A stretch of DNA of 64,000 nucleotides from Pegea sp. RAD2-039 (lineage: Eukaryota > Chordata > Thaliacea > Salpida > Salpidae), in the NCBI GenBank assembly GCA_034620365.1, contig JAQGEQ010000372.1, positions 1-64,000 on the forward strand. The letters are read 5' to 3'. Under the pieces are notes generated by a model, which saw only the letters and a list, made by a program, of their open reading frames with translations, was not told where the DNA came from and searched no databases. The translations under genes were made by a program, and so were the position numbers. Positions within the stretch are counted from its first letter, which is position 1, and each line of letters opens with the position of its first letter. Of this stretch, positions 11,893-24,349 are shown in pieces.

Positions 11893-12017
11893 TGATAACG
11901 TAGATTATGAGTAATTGTATTTCAAGTTAGTAAAATTTATAACTTTTTAAATTTTTTGTAAATCAATTAGTTTATCAGCAAAAAATATTTCCAGGAAAAA
12001 AAACTCAAACTTTATCT

Positions 12018-12172
12018 TTAGTTAAAAGAGATTTCCAGTTGCTTTTTTGAACCCTTTAAAAATCTTCTTTGATATTCTATTCTTTCAATTGTTTCAACTC
12101 TTATTAAGTTAATGCCAAAAGCTTCACAACTGTCTACATAAAGAGACACATTTCTTAATTCACATTCTATAC
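12018..12172 (-). pseudogene. Recurring terminal exon family, member 2
   Basis: The exon after an AAAG acceptor reads IECELRNVSLYVDSCEAFGI then NLIRVETIERIEYQRRFLKG and ends SFN plus stop: 51 codons open. The acceptor has changed from CAG (still seen in the inverted copy) to AAG, so this copy may be unspliceable. Confidence 0.5.
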
Positions 12173-12443
12173 CTTTAAAAAAATAAACAATAGTCTAGAG
12201 ATATATATTTCATGGAGCTCTACTGCAGAAAAAATTGTTAATTCTATACAACATGTAATAATAGTAATCAAACATTAGTTGTAAGACAATATACTTTGTA
12301 ATAAAGTTTATATAAGTCTAAGATTAATAAGATGAATAAGATTAGTATAAAGTAATATTCTTACAATGAATAAACCTAAAAAGTGGTATTAAAAAATAGT
12401 TTGTCGAATTTGGAATAATTGAAATATATATAGAATTAAAATT

Positions 12444-12630
12444 CGTCCTGCTTAGTGGCGAAGCGGTTACTACACCTACCTTCTAGCTAGGAAGTACCGG
12501 GTTCGATCCCAGGTGGAGACATATAAAACTCCTGAAAAAACCATAAAAAACTCGTGAGAATGTGTGTTAGAGAGATGTGCTCTCTTTAGGCACCCTCCTT
12601 CGCATTTATATATATAAATAAATAAATAAA
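12444..12630 (+). mobile_element. tRNA-derived SINE, full length
   Basis: The tRNA-like head has box A TGGCGAAGCGG (12456-12466) and box B GGTTCGATCCC (12500-12510), as in an RNA polymerase III promoter. A linker follows, then the 3' domain GAGAATGTGTGTTAG...GTGCTCTCTTTAGGCACCC, and a TATATAAATAAATAAATAAA tail. The diverged paralogue at about 27597 lacks it and gives an empty site. SINEs depend on a partner LINE for movement; whether the LINE fragments in this window are that partner is unknown. Confidence 0.85.
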
Positions 12631-13416
12631 AAATTAGAAACGCCATTTTAGTGCAAGTTTAATTATTCAGTAATAATCTAAATAATTCTCAAGTACATTT
12701 CACGTTGACAGATGTTAAATATTATTTTGTTTTAAGTTATTTTTGTTTTTATAAAATATATAATCATTTTAAACCATTTTGCTACAAATTCAAATTTAAA
12801 TATTATCTATTTCTATAGGAATTATTAAGATTTATGAAAAGTAACTCCATATAATTTGAGATTCTAATAGTTTATTTGGAAGTAAATTTATTTGTTAAAC
12901 TACAATTGAATTTGGATGACCCAATTCTTTTATATGTTTAGTTACAAAATAATATTTTTTAGGTGTACATAGATTGTTGGTTTAATTAAACAAGGGTTTT
13001 GTTTAAAATTCATTTATTAATTACAAATTTAAATGAATAATTAGATCTTCCTCTACGTGTTGTTACTACTGAAAGTTTGTGTTGTGCTTGTGTTTGTCAA
13101 TGAGAAATGTGTTACATGGTCCTGCTGTTTATTATATTATTTTATATTATTATTATTACATAGCATTCCCTGTCATTTCTTTATAGATTTTGTAAAGAAC
13201 AAATATTGATTGTTGATCGTTTAGGTCTCCATAAAAGCCACTTATTAAAACTCAACTTAATAATAGAGAGTGACAGACTTAAAAAGCATAATTAGTTGTT
13301 AAATAAATTTCAATTTACTCATTTTGAATATTTTTAATTTTATAAATAAACTTTTTTGTTAGTTTTTTTGAAACTCTAGCCTTTTGTTGGTTCATTGTGG
13401 TTGTATAAATCTTCAT

Positions 13417-13438
13417 CAAGTCAACTTTCGTTGACTTG
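13417..13438. repeat. Short perfect inverted repeat
   Basis: CAAGTCAAC and GTTGACTTG around a TTTC loop, 9-bp stem. The inverted copy near 57210-57232 has one mismatch. Confidence 0.6.
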
Positions 13439-16400
13439 TAATCTCAGTAAGAATCATAGTGTTTGCCCCAATAGAAATTCTTTCGGTTTGGTTTAATAAT
13501 CATTTTAAATTTGTTAATATGTGAAGAATTATAATCATTATTTATGAGATCATAAAGTAATCAATTCAAAAATATAAGTATCATTCAATTCTTCTATAGT
13601 AAAAAGAAACCAGATTTTTTGAAGAAAAGTTTTGTTGAAAATCTCAATGGTGATTTATTAAAGTACTATTTTTTATAAAAATCTTTATTAGCCCAACTGA
13701 AATATAAACTTTGTTCTTTCTATTGAATTTCTGTTGGGAGTTCAATTTTTTTTTCAGTGCACTTATTACATTTTATTTGTCCCGTCTTTTATTAATCATA
13801 AACTTTAACAACTTTTAATCACAGGTGATGACAATCTACTAATAGAAACCTCCAGCAGTTAGTTGGAAATATTGGAGTTGCTACCGAGAGAATGACCTCT
13901 TGGTTAATATTAGAAATAGTGTGCTACAAGGTCAATGTCAAAAGATGATTAAGATTCAGAGATCTGTGAGAAAAAGATAATGTCCAAAAGGAGGTTAAGT
14001 TGATCACAAAGTGCTCCAAGACTTTGTTCTCTTCCAAGGTATTCTGAGACCTCTGGCTGATCTGAATTTATCATCACAAGAATTTCTTCATTTAAATTTT
14101 TGCAGAAGTTTGCAGTTGCTGAAATATTTCAAAGGATCAATTTTATTGAAAATCTACTTCCAAATTAATTCCCATCAACAATATAATAAACAAGTGATTG
14201 AATATGATGACGTCAGCAGATGTTTGCATCATTGAATGGGACAGATTGGAGATCTTAATATTTTCCTTTAGCTGTTACATCATCATCAGTTATCACCTGT
14301 GATTTCATCACAAGTTTTTGATTTAATCTTTTAATTTGTCATCATTTTACTGATTCAGGTTTGGATCCCATTTGTAAATTATTTTTTAAATTTTGTGTCT
14401 TGACTTATTTACTAAAAGATTTATATATAATTTTATATAATAATGAAAAATTAATTTCTTATAGATTTATAAACTTTTCTTATATTTTCACAAATATATT
14501 TATTAAAATTTGAATGATTATAAACTTTTTCTGATTTAACTATTATTTTAATCTTCAAATGTTTAAAATTTTAAATTATTTTATAATTTTTTATAAATTT
14601 TTTTATTGTTTATTTAATGTTTCATGAATTTTTATTAACAACTTTTGTATAGGAATAATTTTTTTTTCAAATAATCCAAAGAATTTCAATTAAGATTTTA
14701 TATTTTATAAGTGTTAATTATAAGAATAATAAATTTTAATAAATCATCAGATTCAATTTAGGATTAGATATTTGTTTACAAAATTCCTGTAGCTCTAGCT
14801 AGCGGTTGAAAAATAAAAAGTTTAAACCATCTAGTAATAAGATTTCTATTTTCAATTTATAAAATTTGTTAAATAATTTTTAAGTTTTATATTTTGATAA
14901 TCATTTCTAATCCTTGAAATTTGTATGATCTACGTTTTTTAAGTAAATTTCAATTTAGAAATTTGTAAATTCATTTCAAATCTTTAAATATCAAATAAAA
15001 CTCAATTTATGATTTAATTGAATTTAAAGAAAACTTTCAATTAACTGAATTTTTGTTAGGATGGAGATTAAAGAAGTGTTCTATGATGACATCATCTGGC
15101 GGCATCATTGATAAAGATGCTTATTTTAAGTGTTGAAGATCAGATGAACTAACTCAGTTTTTTAGGAGTTAATGAACATGGAAGATTTGGTATGATTGAA
15201 TTTTTAGGTAATTTTTTTTAATTTCAAAAAATTTTCTAAATGATTATCTTCCAAGTTTATCATATTTTAAATAAATCAATTTTTATATAAAATTACCTTT
15301 ATATTTCAAAACAGCATTAAATCAAAACTTAGCTATAATAAACAACTAACTTATAAGTATAAAATGTTTATGAGAATAAGTTATTTATTTTGAAATATAA
15401 TATGAATTTATAGACAAAATATTTTCATGAATTATATAAATTATTCAATTTGACAATTTTATGATATTTATAAAGTATATAATACTTTCTTTTAGATCCT
15501 TATATCTTTCAATTTGAATTGTTTTCTGATAGGATAATATTTGGTGGTTTTTATCTTGTTTTTTGAAACAATATTTACAAATTTATTAAATGAAGCAAAA
15601 ATATAAATTTAATTACTTTTATTTATACTTGACACATTTAATTTGATTTTGTTCTTTTGTGAAACAAACTATAAAAAATAGAAAAATAAGTTTTTATTTT
15701 TGTTTCATGAAATTCTGTATATAATTGAAATAGAAAACTTATTCAAGCTTTGCATTAATTTTATTTTGTTTTCAAATTATTCTTCATCTGGTTGTTTATT
15801 TATATTTAGTTACATGCTTGTATCGTTTAGTGTTCAAAATCAAATGATTTAAATTTTTCATATTATCTAAAACTAATTTTCTTTATCATTAATTTAAAAT
15901 TTTTTTTTATATTACAGGAAACTAAAAAAAAGATTTTGAGGAAAGAAGACAGAAGTGGTTGAAAGACTTCCAGCTAAATGACAGATGCTGTCAGACTAGG
16001 AAATACATCTTTTCACAACAACTTCTCCTAACGTTCAAGGAGTAATTGACTCTAAGGATTTGATGAATTGATGACTGTGATTAGTACAGATAATGGAAGA
16101 ACAACTCCATAATCGGCAGATGAAGTGATTTCGTTTAGTTAACATTTTTGATGTTTTTCAAAATAGTTGTTGTCATGGAAAAATTTTTGTAAGCTTCTTA
16201 AAGTTTAAATTTTATGATTTAAACATTGACACAAATTTCTTTACTTTCTTTCAATATTTACTACAGAATGTTCTACTTCTTCTGTGACATTCTGTTCAAG
16301 TTCCTAATTTCGATCTGAATGTCAATTTATCTGTCAGTTTGGTCTACAGTAACATGTTGAGTCATTTAAGCACAACTACTTTCAAATCATATGATTTCAA

Positions 16401-18992
16401 TGTAGCTTTAAAATATAAAAGCGTTAAGTTTTCTTTTGTAGCTTTATGGACATCAACATTATTTTCAAAGTTTTCAACAGACCAAAAACTTAGATAATTT
16501 GTTGAAGACTGTTTCATCTTCTATTAATTGTAATCTCTTCTGCTTATGAAAACATTTTTCTTATTCAAATCTTGAAGAATTTTTTTTTAATCATGAGGTT
16601 GAAGAAAGATGTTCATTATCACGATTTAAAGATTCAGTTTCATCTTCCGACCTGACTTCAATCTCTGATTAATCCTTTTTACAGATGTAGTTCTGTTAAA
16701 TAATGTTGAAAAATTTAACTGCTGAAATAAATAAGCAAATTCAAAATACATTAATCATCTTTAATATCTATTAGATTGTCGATAACTCAGTAAATATATA
16801 ATTTGATAAAAATTGTTTATGCACAGAATATAAAAACTTCCTATACAAGTTTATATTCATAAGCAGCGTTTTTAGAGATACTTACACACATTTTTAAGCA
16901 TGAGACAGAAAGTAATAAGCTCATAAGGATCTATTCTTCTAAATTTCGGCCAAACAACTTGATATAAAGGAATAACAATTTGCAAATTTTTTATTTTATA
17001 AATAATTTTTAAAATAATTTTTTCCGATGAAGATTTATCCATAATAGCTTGAATTAATTACCATAAGTGACCTTTAAAATACAATCTTTAACTGACAGTA
17101 GAGGTATTAAAATAGAGAATTCATTTTTGTATCTAACTTAACTGCTTTGTAAAAGTTATTTAAAAACTAAACATGATTATTTCTGTAACATCCAAAAACA
17201 TAAATCGTTTTAGAAAACGGATGTCTTAGTTTCTGTAAGTATAATTTGAACTGCATTATAAAAAAGAATATTTTTGGCAACGTAACTGGTTCTTGTTTAC
17301 TCTGTAATCAATTCAAACTTGTATCGTGATTTAAAAAAAATCAAATCTGCTCAGGCAACATTTACGAGATTGGTATGCAGGAAACTTAATCATAAATGCG
17401 ATAGTTATACTTCGTCTGAGCTTCTTGAATTTGAATAATTATGAAATTCGAAAGATGGACAAGGATTTAATTATTTTTTGGTGAGAGGTTCTCTCTTCAG
17501 ACATCCTGTTTAACTTTTATTTTGATAAAGAAAAAATGACACTTTCTCCTTTTTGAAAAGTAAATATCAAAACAAAAAACTTAACTTTTCTTAAACTTTC
17601 TTTGTTAAGTACTTCTATTTTAGGTCCGAAGATGATGCTAAGAACGAAAGTAAATCATTCTAAAACATTAATCGAGAAATAGAGACAAGAGTGCAAGGTT
17701 TTTTATTACTATGTAGGAATGTTCATGACTAAGTAAAATAATGAACCGAAAAGCATCAGAAGAAAGATATTTTATATTGATTTAGTCAAAGTTAACTGTA
17801 ACTGCGTACAACTATGACAAGCACAGTAGAATGTTTGATGAAGTAATAATATTGGATGCCAAATTCAATTTGTGCCACTGAAGCAGAGTCAGTAACAAAA
17901 TTAAGTTTCCATTCATTAAATAGTAATCGTTTTGAAATATTTTTCAAAAATAAATTTAAATAAAAATAGTTTTTACAATAATTTAAATGAAAACATTTAA
18001 ATAATAGAGTTTGTATAATAAGTAGCAGAAATCTTAAGCTAAAGCTGTACCGAACATAGGCAGCATCCCTTTCATCAAGGTTCAAGCTTTCATTTGCTTT
18101 TATTAAACTAAAGAAACATAAAGAACATTTCTATTAAACATTTGTGATGACAAAGCATTATTTGTATAAGTTTTTCGTGCTTGTGAATACTGAACATTTA
18201 ATGTAACACTGTACATTACGCATAAAAACTCGTATAGAAAGTTTATTTTTGAAGGACATTCTTTGTATAAACTGACACAAGTTTGAGTAAATATAAAGTT
18301 TAAAAAACTATGAAAATAATAGAACAATGTTAATTAATATTATAATTATTATACTATTTTTGTAGTTTTAGGTTAATTTATAATTTCTTTATAGTGGAAA
18401 TTGATTTTAGCCCATCTAAAAGATATAAGCTAATTTAATGAATCAATTTTTTGGTTAAGGTGATTTAACCTTAGTTACTCCTAATCTCGTAACAAAACTG
18501 TTTATGATCTTAAAAAACAAATGTAATTTTCAAATTTAAAATCAATGCAAATTTCGTTATGTTAGTTTATAAGTTATTAAATAGTTATATACAGAATTAT
18601 TGATAGAAACTTAAAGTTTGATAAAATTTTTTATTATGCATAATTTCAGATAAATATTTCAAATTGTTCCTGAAATTTTTAGTTTTTTATAGCTCTTTTA
18701 TTCTAGCACTTTATTGCAGTCTTAATAGGGCTAGTAGAAACAAAATTATTAACGTTTAGAAATTCAAACTTATTTTTTAGTACTTTTAAATTTCATGAAT
18801 TGTTTAACTGGCTTCTAATATATTTAGTTAGCTTTGATTTTACATTTTTTGTTTAGTAAAATGGCATTTTAATACTTTATGTTTTGATAGTAACATATAT
18901 TATTATTAGTCTTCATAAAAAATAAATAAGAGAACACTTTAATATATTTAACAAATAGTTTTTCCAGAATTTTAGTGATTAATTATTTCAAT

Positions 18993-19585
18993 ATGGGCAA
19001 ATCGTTTAAAAAAAGTTGGACCTTTAGTAAGTAAATTTAGGATCTTATTATTTTAATTTTAAACTTTTTGAACTCAGTTTAAAATTTCTTTATTTTATTT
19101 AGAGCAAAGGTGCTTAAAGGCTGAGAAACTTCGGTTGCAACATCCTCTCAAAGTACCTGTAAGTAAAAAACTATTATTTTATTCATTTATGCTATAAAAT
19201 TAACTTTCTATAGGTGATTATTGAAAGGGACTATAAGGAAGACCTTTTGTCAAATTTAATAGATAATAAGGTTCTTATTTTTGGAAATAGTACAGGACTA
19301 GACGTTATGTCGTCTATTAGGTCAGTACTATGAAAATTTAACCTTATAAAGAATTTTCTTAATAATAAACATTAACAAGTTATATGATGAGGTGAGACTT
19401 CATTTAACTGATCTTCTATTGATAGACGGGACTTACGAATAAGCAAAAATTTTGTAATTGGCTTAAAAGTCAACAGGAAGACTGTTATTAATTCGTCTCA
19501 ACTAATATCCGAAGTATATGAGACCTACAAGGACAAAGATGGTTTTCTTTACCTGACATATTATCTGGAAGATAATCAAAGTTAA
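18993..19585 (+). CDS. ATG8/LC3-like ubiquitin-fold protein, copy b (4 exons)
   Basis: Exons 18993-19026, 19103-19158, 19214-19320 and 19426-19585 have the same splice sites as copy a and also give 118 residues. The frame is intact, and the main protein difference from copy a is Glu54 to Gly. It keeps the LC3-like core and also lacks the C-terminal lipidation glycine, so the loss predates the duplication. Copy a sits 15.6 kb upstream in the same orientation. An open, correctly spliced frame in two copies suggests that function is or was recently retained, but near identity of the blocks means recent duplication could explain it equally well. Confidence 0.83.
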
Positions 19586-20367
19586 AACAATTTTTTTGAT
19601 ATCTAAAGTAAAATTAGTTTGAAAATTTGATAATTTTGTTTTTAGCAACAGTTTAAATGTAAGAATTAATAAATATCTAACCTATTTGTTCTTGCATATA
19701 TTTTAGTCTTATCTTTACTATGTATAATCTTAAATAGGGTTCAGCCAGGCTCTATGGATCCTGGCTGTTTTGTTCTTTGTCTACTTCCTCTTTGTAGCTA
19801 TGGTTTGGTTTCCACTGGATCTTGAAGAAGTTCTCTAGAAGAACAAAGAGATAAAGACTCAGAAAAGGTACAATTGACATCGTGTACTCATTTTGCAAAA
19901 CCTTTAACAAAACTTGTTTTATTTTTATTCATTACACGACATTAGTTTGACAACAAACTTACTTTATTGTTTTATAGTTAAAATGAAGCAACCAACTTTC
20001 TGTGTATATTTCTATCTACAATTGTTGATTTAAGTACTTAAGGCTGATGACATCATTGTGGATTTCAAATTTTCGTTCACTTACTATCATCTCATCTATG
20101 ATTTTTCTAATTTTTTCTTGTAATCTAAAGTGCTGTTGGTATTTTTACTGTATATTATTTTTTTCTTTGAAAATAATTAAGGTATAATATACAATTTTGA
20201 TTGATAACAAATGATGTATATTCTTTTACATATATTTTAGTTGGTTATTTACTGTTTGAATTAAATGTATTTTATTGTTTTTTGTTAGAGACTACTAAAA
20301 TGTAAAGTTTTGGATATTTTTCTTTCTATATTTCCTACTTAAATATTTATAATATGTCTTAATTGTA

Positions 20368-20431
20368 AGAATGTGCGTTACTAAGCAGTGCTCTCTTCAG
20401 GCACCCTTCATCGTGTTTACTGTAATAAACT
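20368..20431 (+). mobile_element. SINE 3'-domain remnant, block R1 copy b
   Basis: Same remnant as at 4772-4835, carried by the duplicated block, with the GGTGC/GCACC-type core slightly changed (CAGTGCTCTCTTCAGGCACC). Confidence 0.65.
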
Positions 20432-20789
20432 ATCTTCAATCAAAAATTGTTTTAAAGATGAAAAAGTTCTTGATATTTACTGTGAAAGTATAACATTTGT
20501 AAGCTATAAAAATCATTTTGTAATGAGTATTTATTCACAAAAAGCTGAGTACTACCCTTCAAAGTTTTTTTCTTAAGTTTCAAAGGTTGTATTGGTGTAG
20601 TAAACGGTAATATTGACTTTTTTAACTGAAAAATATTAACAAAAACATATCTGTTTATAAAGTGTTAAACATTTTTTATAAAAATGTGTACACAACAACA
20701 TCTTGTTGTGATTTTTTTTTAAGCTCATTTGCGTTAGCATGTAACAATTTAGGAGTATTTTGCCACCTGGTAAGGGTTAATACTGATAT

Positions 20790-20861
20790 TGCTCTACCCG
20801 GGAATTGAACCCGGCCTGTTTGCTTAATAGGCAGCGCTGTTTACCATTCAGCTATAGAGAC
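20790..20861 (-). tRNA. tRNA-like sequence, copy b
   Basis: Identical in its box A, box B and T-stem to the sequence at 5189-5260. It is part of duplicated block R1 and has the same weak acceptor and anticodon stems. Confidence 0.5.
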
Positions 20862-21686
20862 ATTTGCAAATCGTACAAAAGTTGTATAAATAGTTTATTT
20901 TCTCTTCTTTTTTAAACATCATACTCTACTGAAAACTAACACCAAACAAAATATAAATTTCAAATTTAAAGAATACATTTAATTACATTCCAAATATACA
21001 TTCACAAAGTTTTACAAAATTTTTAATTTTTTTTAATTAAAAAAGTAGAAATAATTTCTAGGTTATTCAAAATTTTATTAATAACTTTAATGAAATTTAT
21101 CAATTTTATTTTAATCAAAATATTTCATTTATATCTTTTCACCAAAATAGTACAATTATATAAGTACCTATATAACAAGTAAAAATAAGTTTTTGTAATT
21201 TCACTTTTTAGTGTTTGTATTAACATAAATCATTTTCTGGATATACTAAGATGTAATTAATAAATACCCACCAAGTTCGATTCATTTATACCAGAAAATT
21301 TGCAACCAAGAAATTTTAGTAAAAAAGTACTTTTCAAAAATTTCCTTTTGAGACATATAAAGCTAGCATTATTTAAACGAACCAAATATTTTACTCATAC
21401 ATTCACTTATGAATTCCTTATTCTTATACCTTTTCACTTATTCTAACTCTCTACTAAAAAACTTTTATAATTTAAAATGATTTAATTTAATCTGTAAGCA
21501 ATTTTATTATTAAAAAAGCCTTACGTTTTGAGATACAACATTATGAGTGACTATTTTTTCTGAACATATAGGCTATAAGAATTTTATGACTTTTACAATT
21601 TTTCATCTTTAAGTCATCAATCATGTCATACTAAATACCCTTTATCTTATTGACGTGTTGCACTTACTTTCTTAAAAACTTATTTT

Positions 21687-22605
21687 TATTAAAAACATAA
21701 GAAAAAGATTTTTAATGAAATGTTTTGTTTCCAACATAAATAGTCAAGAATTATTTTTATCTGAAGATCTTTTAACATAACTCTTCGCCACATTTTAATA
21801 TCGAAACATTTTAGGAGACTTTTAAAGATTTTCTAGCTTTAATTATAAACTTTACAATGTATTGTGTTAAACTATGGTCGAGAAAAAAATGATTATTTTT
21901 ATTTGTTTAGTTATTTTTATTGCAGAAAGAGACATGGCTACAATTAACAAATGATATAGCAAACAAAATCCAGTATAACCGCAGAGAACAGAAAAAGAGA
22001 ATGTTTGAATTCCACAACTCAAAAGATTTAAAGATGATAACAGAATTTGATATTGATTTATTAAATAGTTGCTTATTAAAGTATTTAATCAGAATAATTT
22101 TAGCAACTTAACTCTGAGAACAAAAATTGTGGTCGATAAGGAAATCATTTAAGTTGAGTAAAGAAGAACTAGTAACTATTGAATACACTAATACTAGATT
22201 TGACACAGAATCGATCTCTGAATGTTTGTCAAGTTTTAAGATTAAGGTTTGATACATAATCCACTCTCTAACCACACTCCGAGAGGAAGAAAAGTCCCCA
22301 AGTTTGTGAGAAATCTATCATTACTCCTATTCATGAAAAGAGACCTAGAAACACAAAACTTAGCTACAAACCAATTTCGTTGACTTCAGTTGTCTGCAGA
22401 ACTGAAGATCATATCATTCAAAATCATATGAACAGTCATTTGTTGGAGCACCATCTACTATCTGATGTCCAGCTAGCTTTGTGAAGCGGAGATCTTCACT
22501 GATTAAACATCTCATTTTTCATAATGAGCTTACAGTCTATTAATACTAATCTAGTAAAGTAATACTCCTTGTGACATATATCTCTTTTTTGCTAAAGTAT
22601 TTTAT
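21687..22605 (+). repeat. Partial copy of block R4 (LINE part)
   Basis: Direct paralogue of 29821-30712. It diverges near 22605, where the reverse-transcriptase frame is cut. The following 22.6-23.03 kb is AT-rich and shows no gene. Confidence 0.88.
21905..22605 (+). mobile_element. Degraded non-LTR retrotransposon fragment (reverse transcriptase N-terminal part)
   Basis: The translation includes KSIITPIHEKRPRNTKLSYK followed by PISLTSVVCRTEDHIIQNHM and LLSDVQLAL. These match the non-LTR reverse-transcriptase signature (SxIxPIxKxG, YRPISLTSVxCK, LLSDxQxGF). Stops and a cut end near 22605 show it is dead. Upstream (21920-22108) an open stretch with a Lys/Arg-rich KKRMFEF may be the region between endonuclease and RT. 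Clade not assigned; Jockey/CR1-like by eye. Confidence 0.75.
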
Positions 22606-23032
22606 TTTTAGAAACACAACACTTAGCTACTACGATACAATTTGATTTTCACAATTCGAATTTATAAATTCTAATAAATAATTAGTAAGCCGTACTACAA
22701 ATTTCTTTGTTTGATAAGCACTCTATAAATTAGATCTAGAGCCTTAGAAAATACAATTACTTTAATTAGAATCTAGAACTGAAATATATTTGCCATAGAT
22801 GGAGTTAATTTTTTCTTTTTATTAGATTGTTGAGATTTTATTCTCAGCTTTCTGTTCCATCAAATCTAATATTTGCTTCAATCATATGATTTTGACTTCT
22901 ATTGTAAAAACATAGAAGATTATAAAAGGGATGACACGGAAGAAATAGAACATTGAAAATATGATAAATAGTTTCAGTTGTTGCTTGACTAACTACAACA
23001 CATGAAACTACTGAACAAAGTCAAGTTTTGAA

Positions 23033-24342
23033 TTAGAAGTTGAAATTATTCTGACTTGAACTTTGTTTCCCCTCTTCTGACGTCACAGTCTTCCATTTGA
23101 ACAATAAAACGTCATCAATAATTCTCTTCATCAATTTAACACTATTCTGCAAATTTTCAATTAAAAAATAAAAAATAAAAAATAAGAAATCAACTGACAG
23201 ATTTGGTGACATTATCACCGCCAAAGGTCATCGCAAAATGCTCCAAATTGTTGTTTTTTGGAAGAGCATAATCAATAATCTTCTTTAGAAATCCAACTGA
23301 TCTTGCCACATTGATCCCAAAGCTTCGATCACATGATCCTGTGACGTCACAACATGCATAATTCTAACTTATGGGGTCAGCATAGTCACAAACCTAGCTG
23401 CACCTCGTGAAAGTCTTGTGAAAGTTTCTTCCATCTTTTCCTCGATTTGTCTTCGAACCTTATTAATACGTTTGCAGATTTTTGTTAACTCTTCATTAAA
23501 GTCACATTTCACCACAAACTTCTGCGACTTCTAGATCTGCAATCAATCGACGTTTAGCGTGCTGACGTCACACTTTAATGACGTCATACCTGCTCAAAAT
23601 CGAAAGTGATTCTGCCATTTCCACAAACTTCTCTAAATTGGTCGATAGGTGTCGTAAAGGAGATTGGAATTTGTCGATGATGTCATCCAAAAGTTTTCCA
23701 TCGACTTCATTTGCATATTCATCGAAAAACTTACAGATTTGAGACATCAATTGAACAGCCTGCAAAGAACAGATGACATCATATTCACGTGTATGTGATG
23801 ACGTCACACTTGATACATCTGGAAGCAATCTTTCAAACTTGCGATCGTCTGCTGAAACTTCTTTGCTAATCTGAAATAATTACGTGACGTCATCGCCTGA
23901 TGAGGAGAAGATGAGTTGAAAAAAAGGATTAATTACCTGTTGATCTCTGGAAACCGATTCAAGAAACTTTCAATCAGCTTATGACGTAGTTGTGATGACG
24001 TCAATAACACGTCAACAACATTCAAGCGCTTGTTGATCTTATTGATGTCGATCAGAGGTTGATTGATCCATTGAGAAAGGAGTCTGCTCCCCTAGAAGAT
24101 GAGGAATCAGATGTGGATCTTAAACTTCATTAACTCACCTCTGAAGTTTTCCAATAATTCAGTGATGAATACAGCGAATGACATGACTGGTTCCTTATGA
24201 CGTCTTTAGCTGGAAAGTGATGTAAGGGAAAAATAATTTGGGTAAAAATGACTCGTTTACAAACAACTAACCAGTACCATGATATCCTATTATCGACATC
24301 ACGACATGGTTTCTTCTGAAATTTATTCATCTTGATACTCAA
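23033..24342 (-). pseudogene. MSH2: MSH2 pseudogene with internal deletion, copy b
   Basis: Exons, minus strand: 24139-24342 (ends NYWKTSE), 24091-23937 (GSRLLSQWINQPLIDINK and on to RFPEINR), 23870-23810 (LAKKFQQTIASLKDCFQMYQ), 23759-23574 (AVQLMSQICKFFDEY and on), and 23536 onward (KFVVKCDFNEELTKICKRIN). The code then jumps to the C-terminal end, 23345-23199 (CDRSFGINVARSVGFLKKII) and 23146-23033. These align in order to MSH2 (human [46 protein letters not shown]). The whole ATPase core between them is missing, and the exon at 23536 opens with an in-frame TAG. Introns are 37-66 nt. Confidence 0.88.
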
Positions 24343-24349
24343 TGCTCCT

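Larger units (their letters stand above)
9263..15600 (+). repeat. Segmental duplication block R3, copy a
   Basis: Matches 55040-61617 in inverted orientation. The part up to about 12785 also matches 23.66-27.76 kb directly, with indels. It contains MSH2 exons (9263-9945), a SINE 3'-domain remnant (11819-11892), a recurring exon (12018-12172) and a full SINE (12444-12630). From 12.8 to 15.6 kb I see no supportable gene. A 74-codon open frame at 14011-14235 has no recognisable family. Confidence 0.9.
15601..21672 (+). repeat. Segmental duplication block R1, copy b
   Basis: Direct copy of 1-6067, offset by about 15.6 kb, with scattered substitutions and small indels. It is the most diverged of the three copies. 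After about 21672 it leaves the R1/R2 order and runs into a LINE-containing segment instead of block R2. Its ATG8-like gene is intact. Confidence 0.93.

Noticed and set aside
14011-14235. 74-codon plus-strand open frame
   Set aside because: Broken in the inverted copy, no recognised domain, and no ATG with a convincing context.
17792-18085. 97-codon minus-strand open frame in block R1 copy b
   Set aside because: Interrupted in copies a and c and starting at a non-ATG codon; only two short patches look coding, so I mention them with the 2504-2728 entry and do not call a gene.
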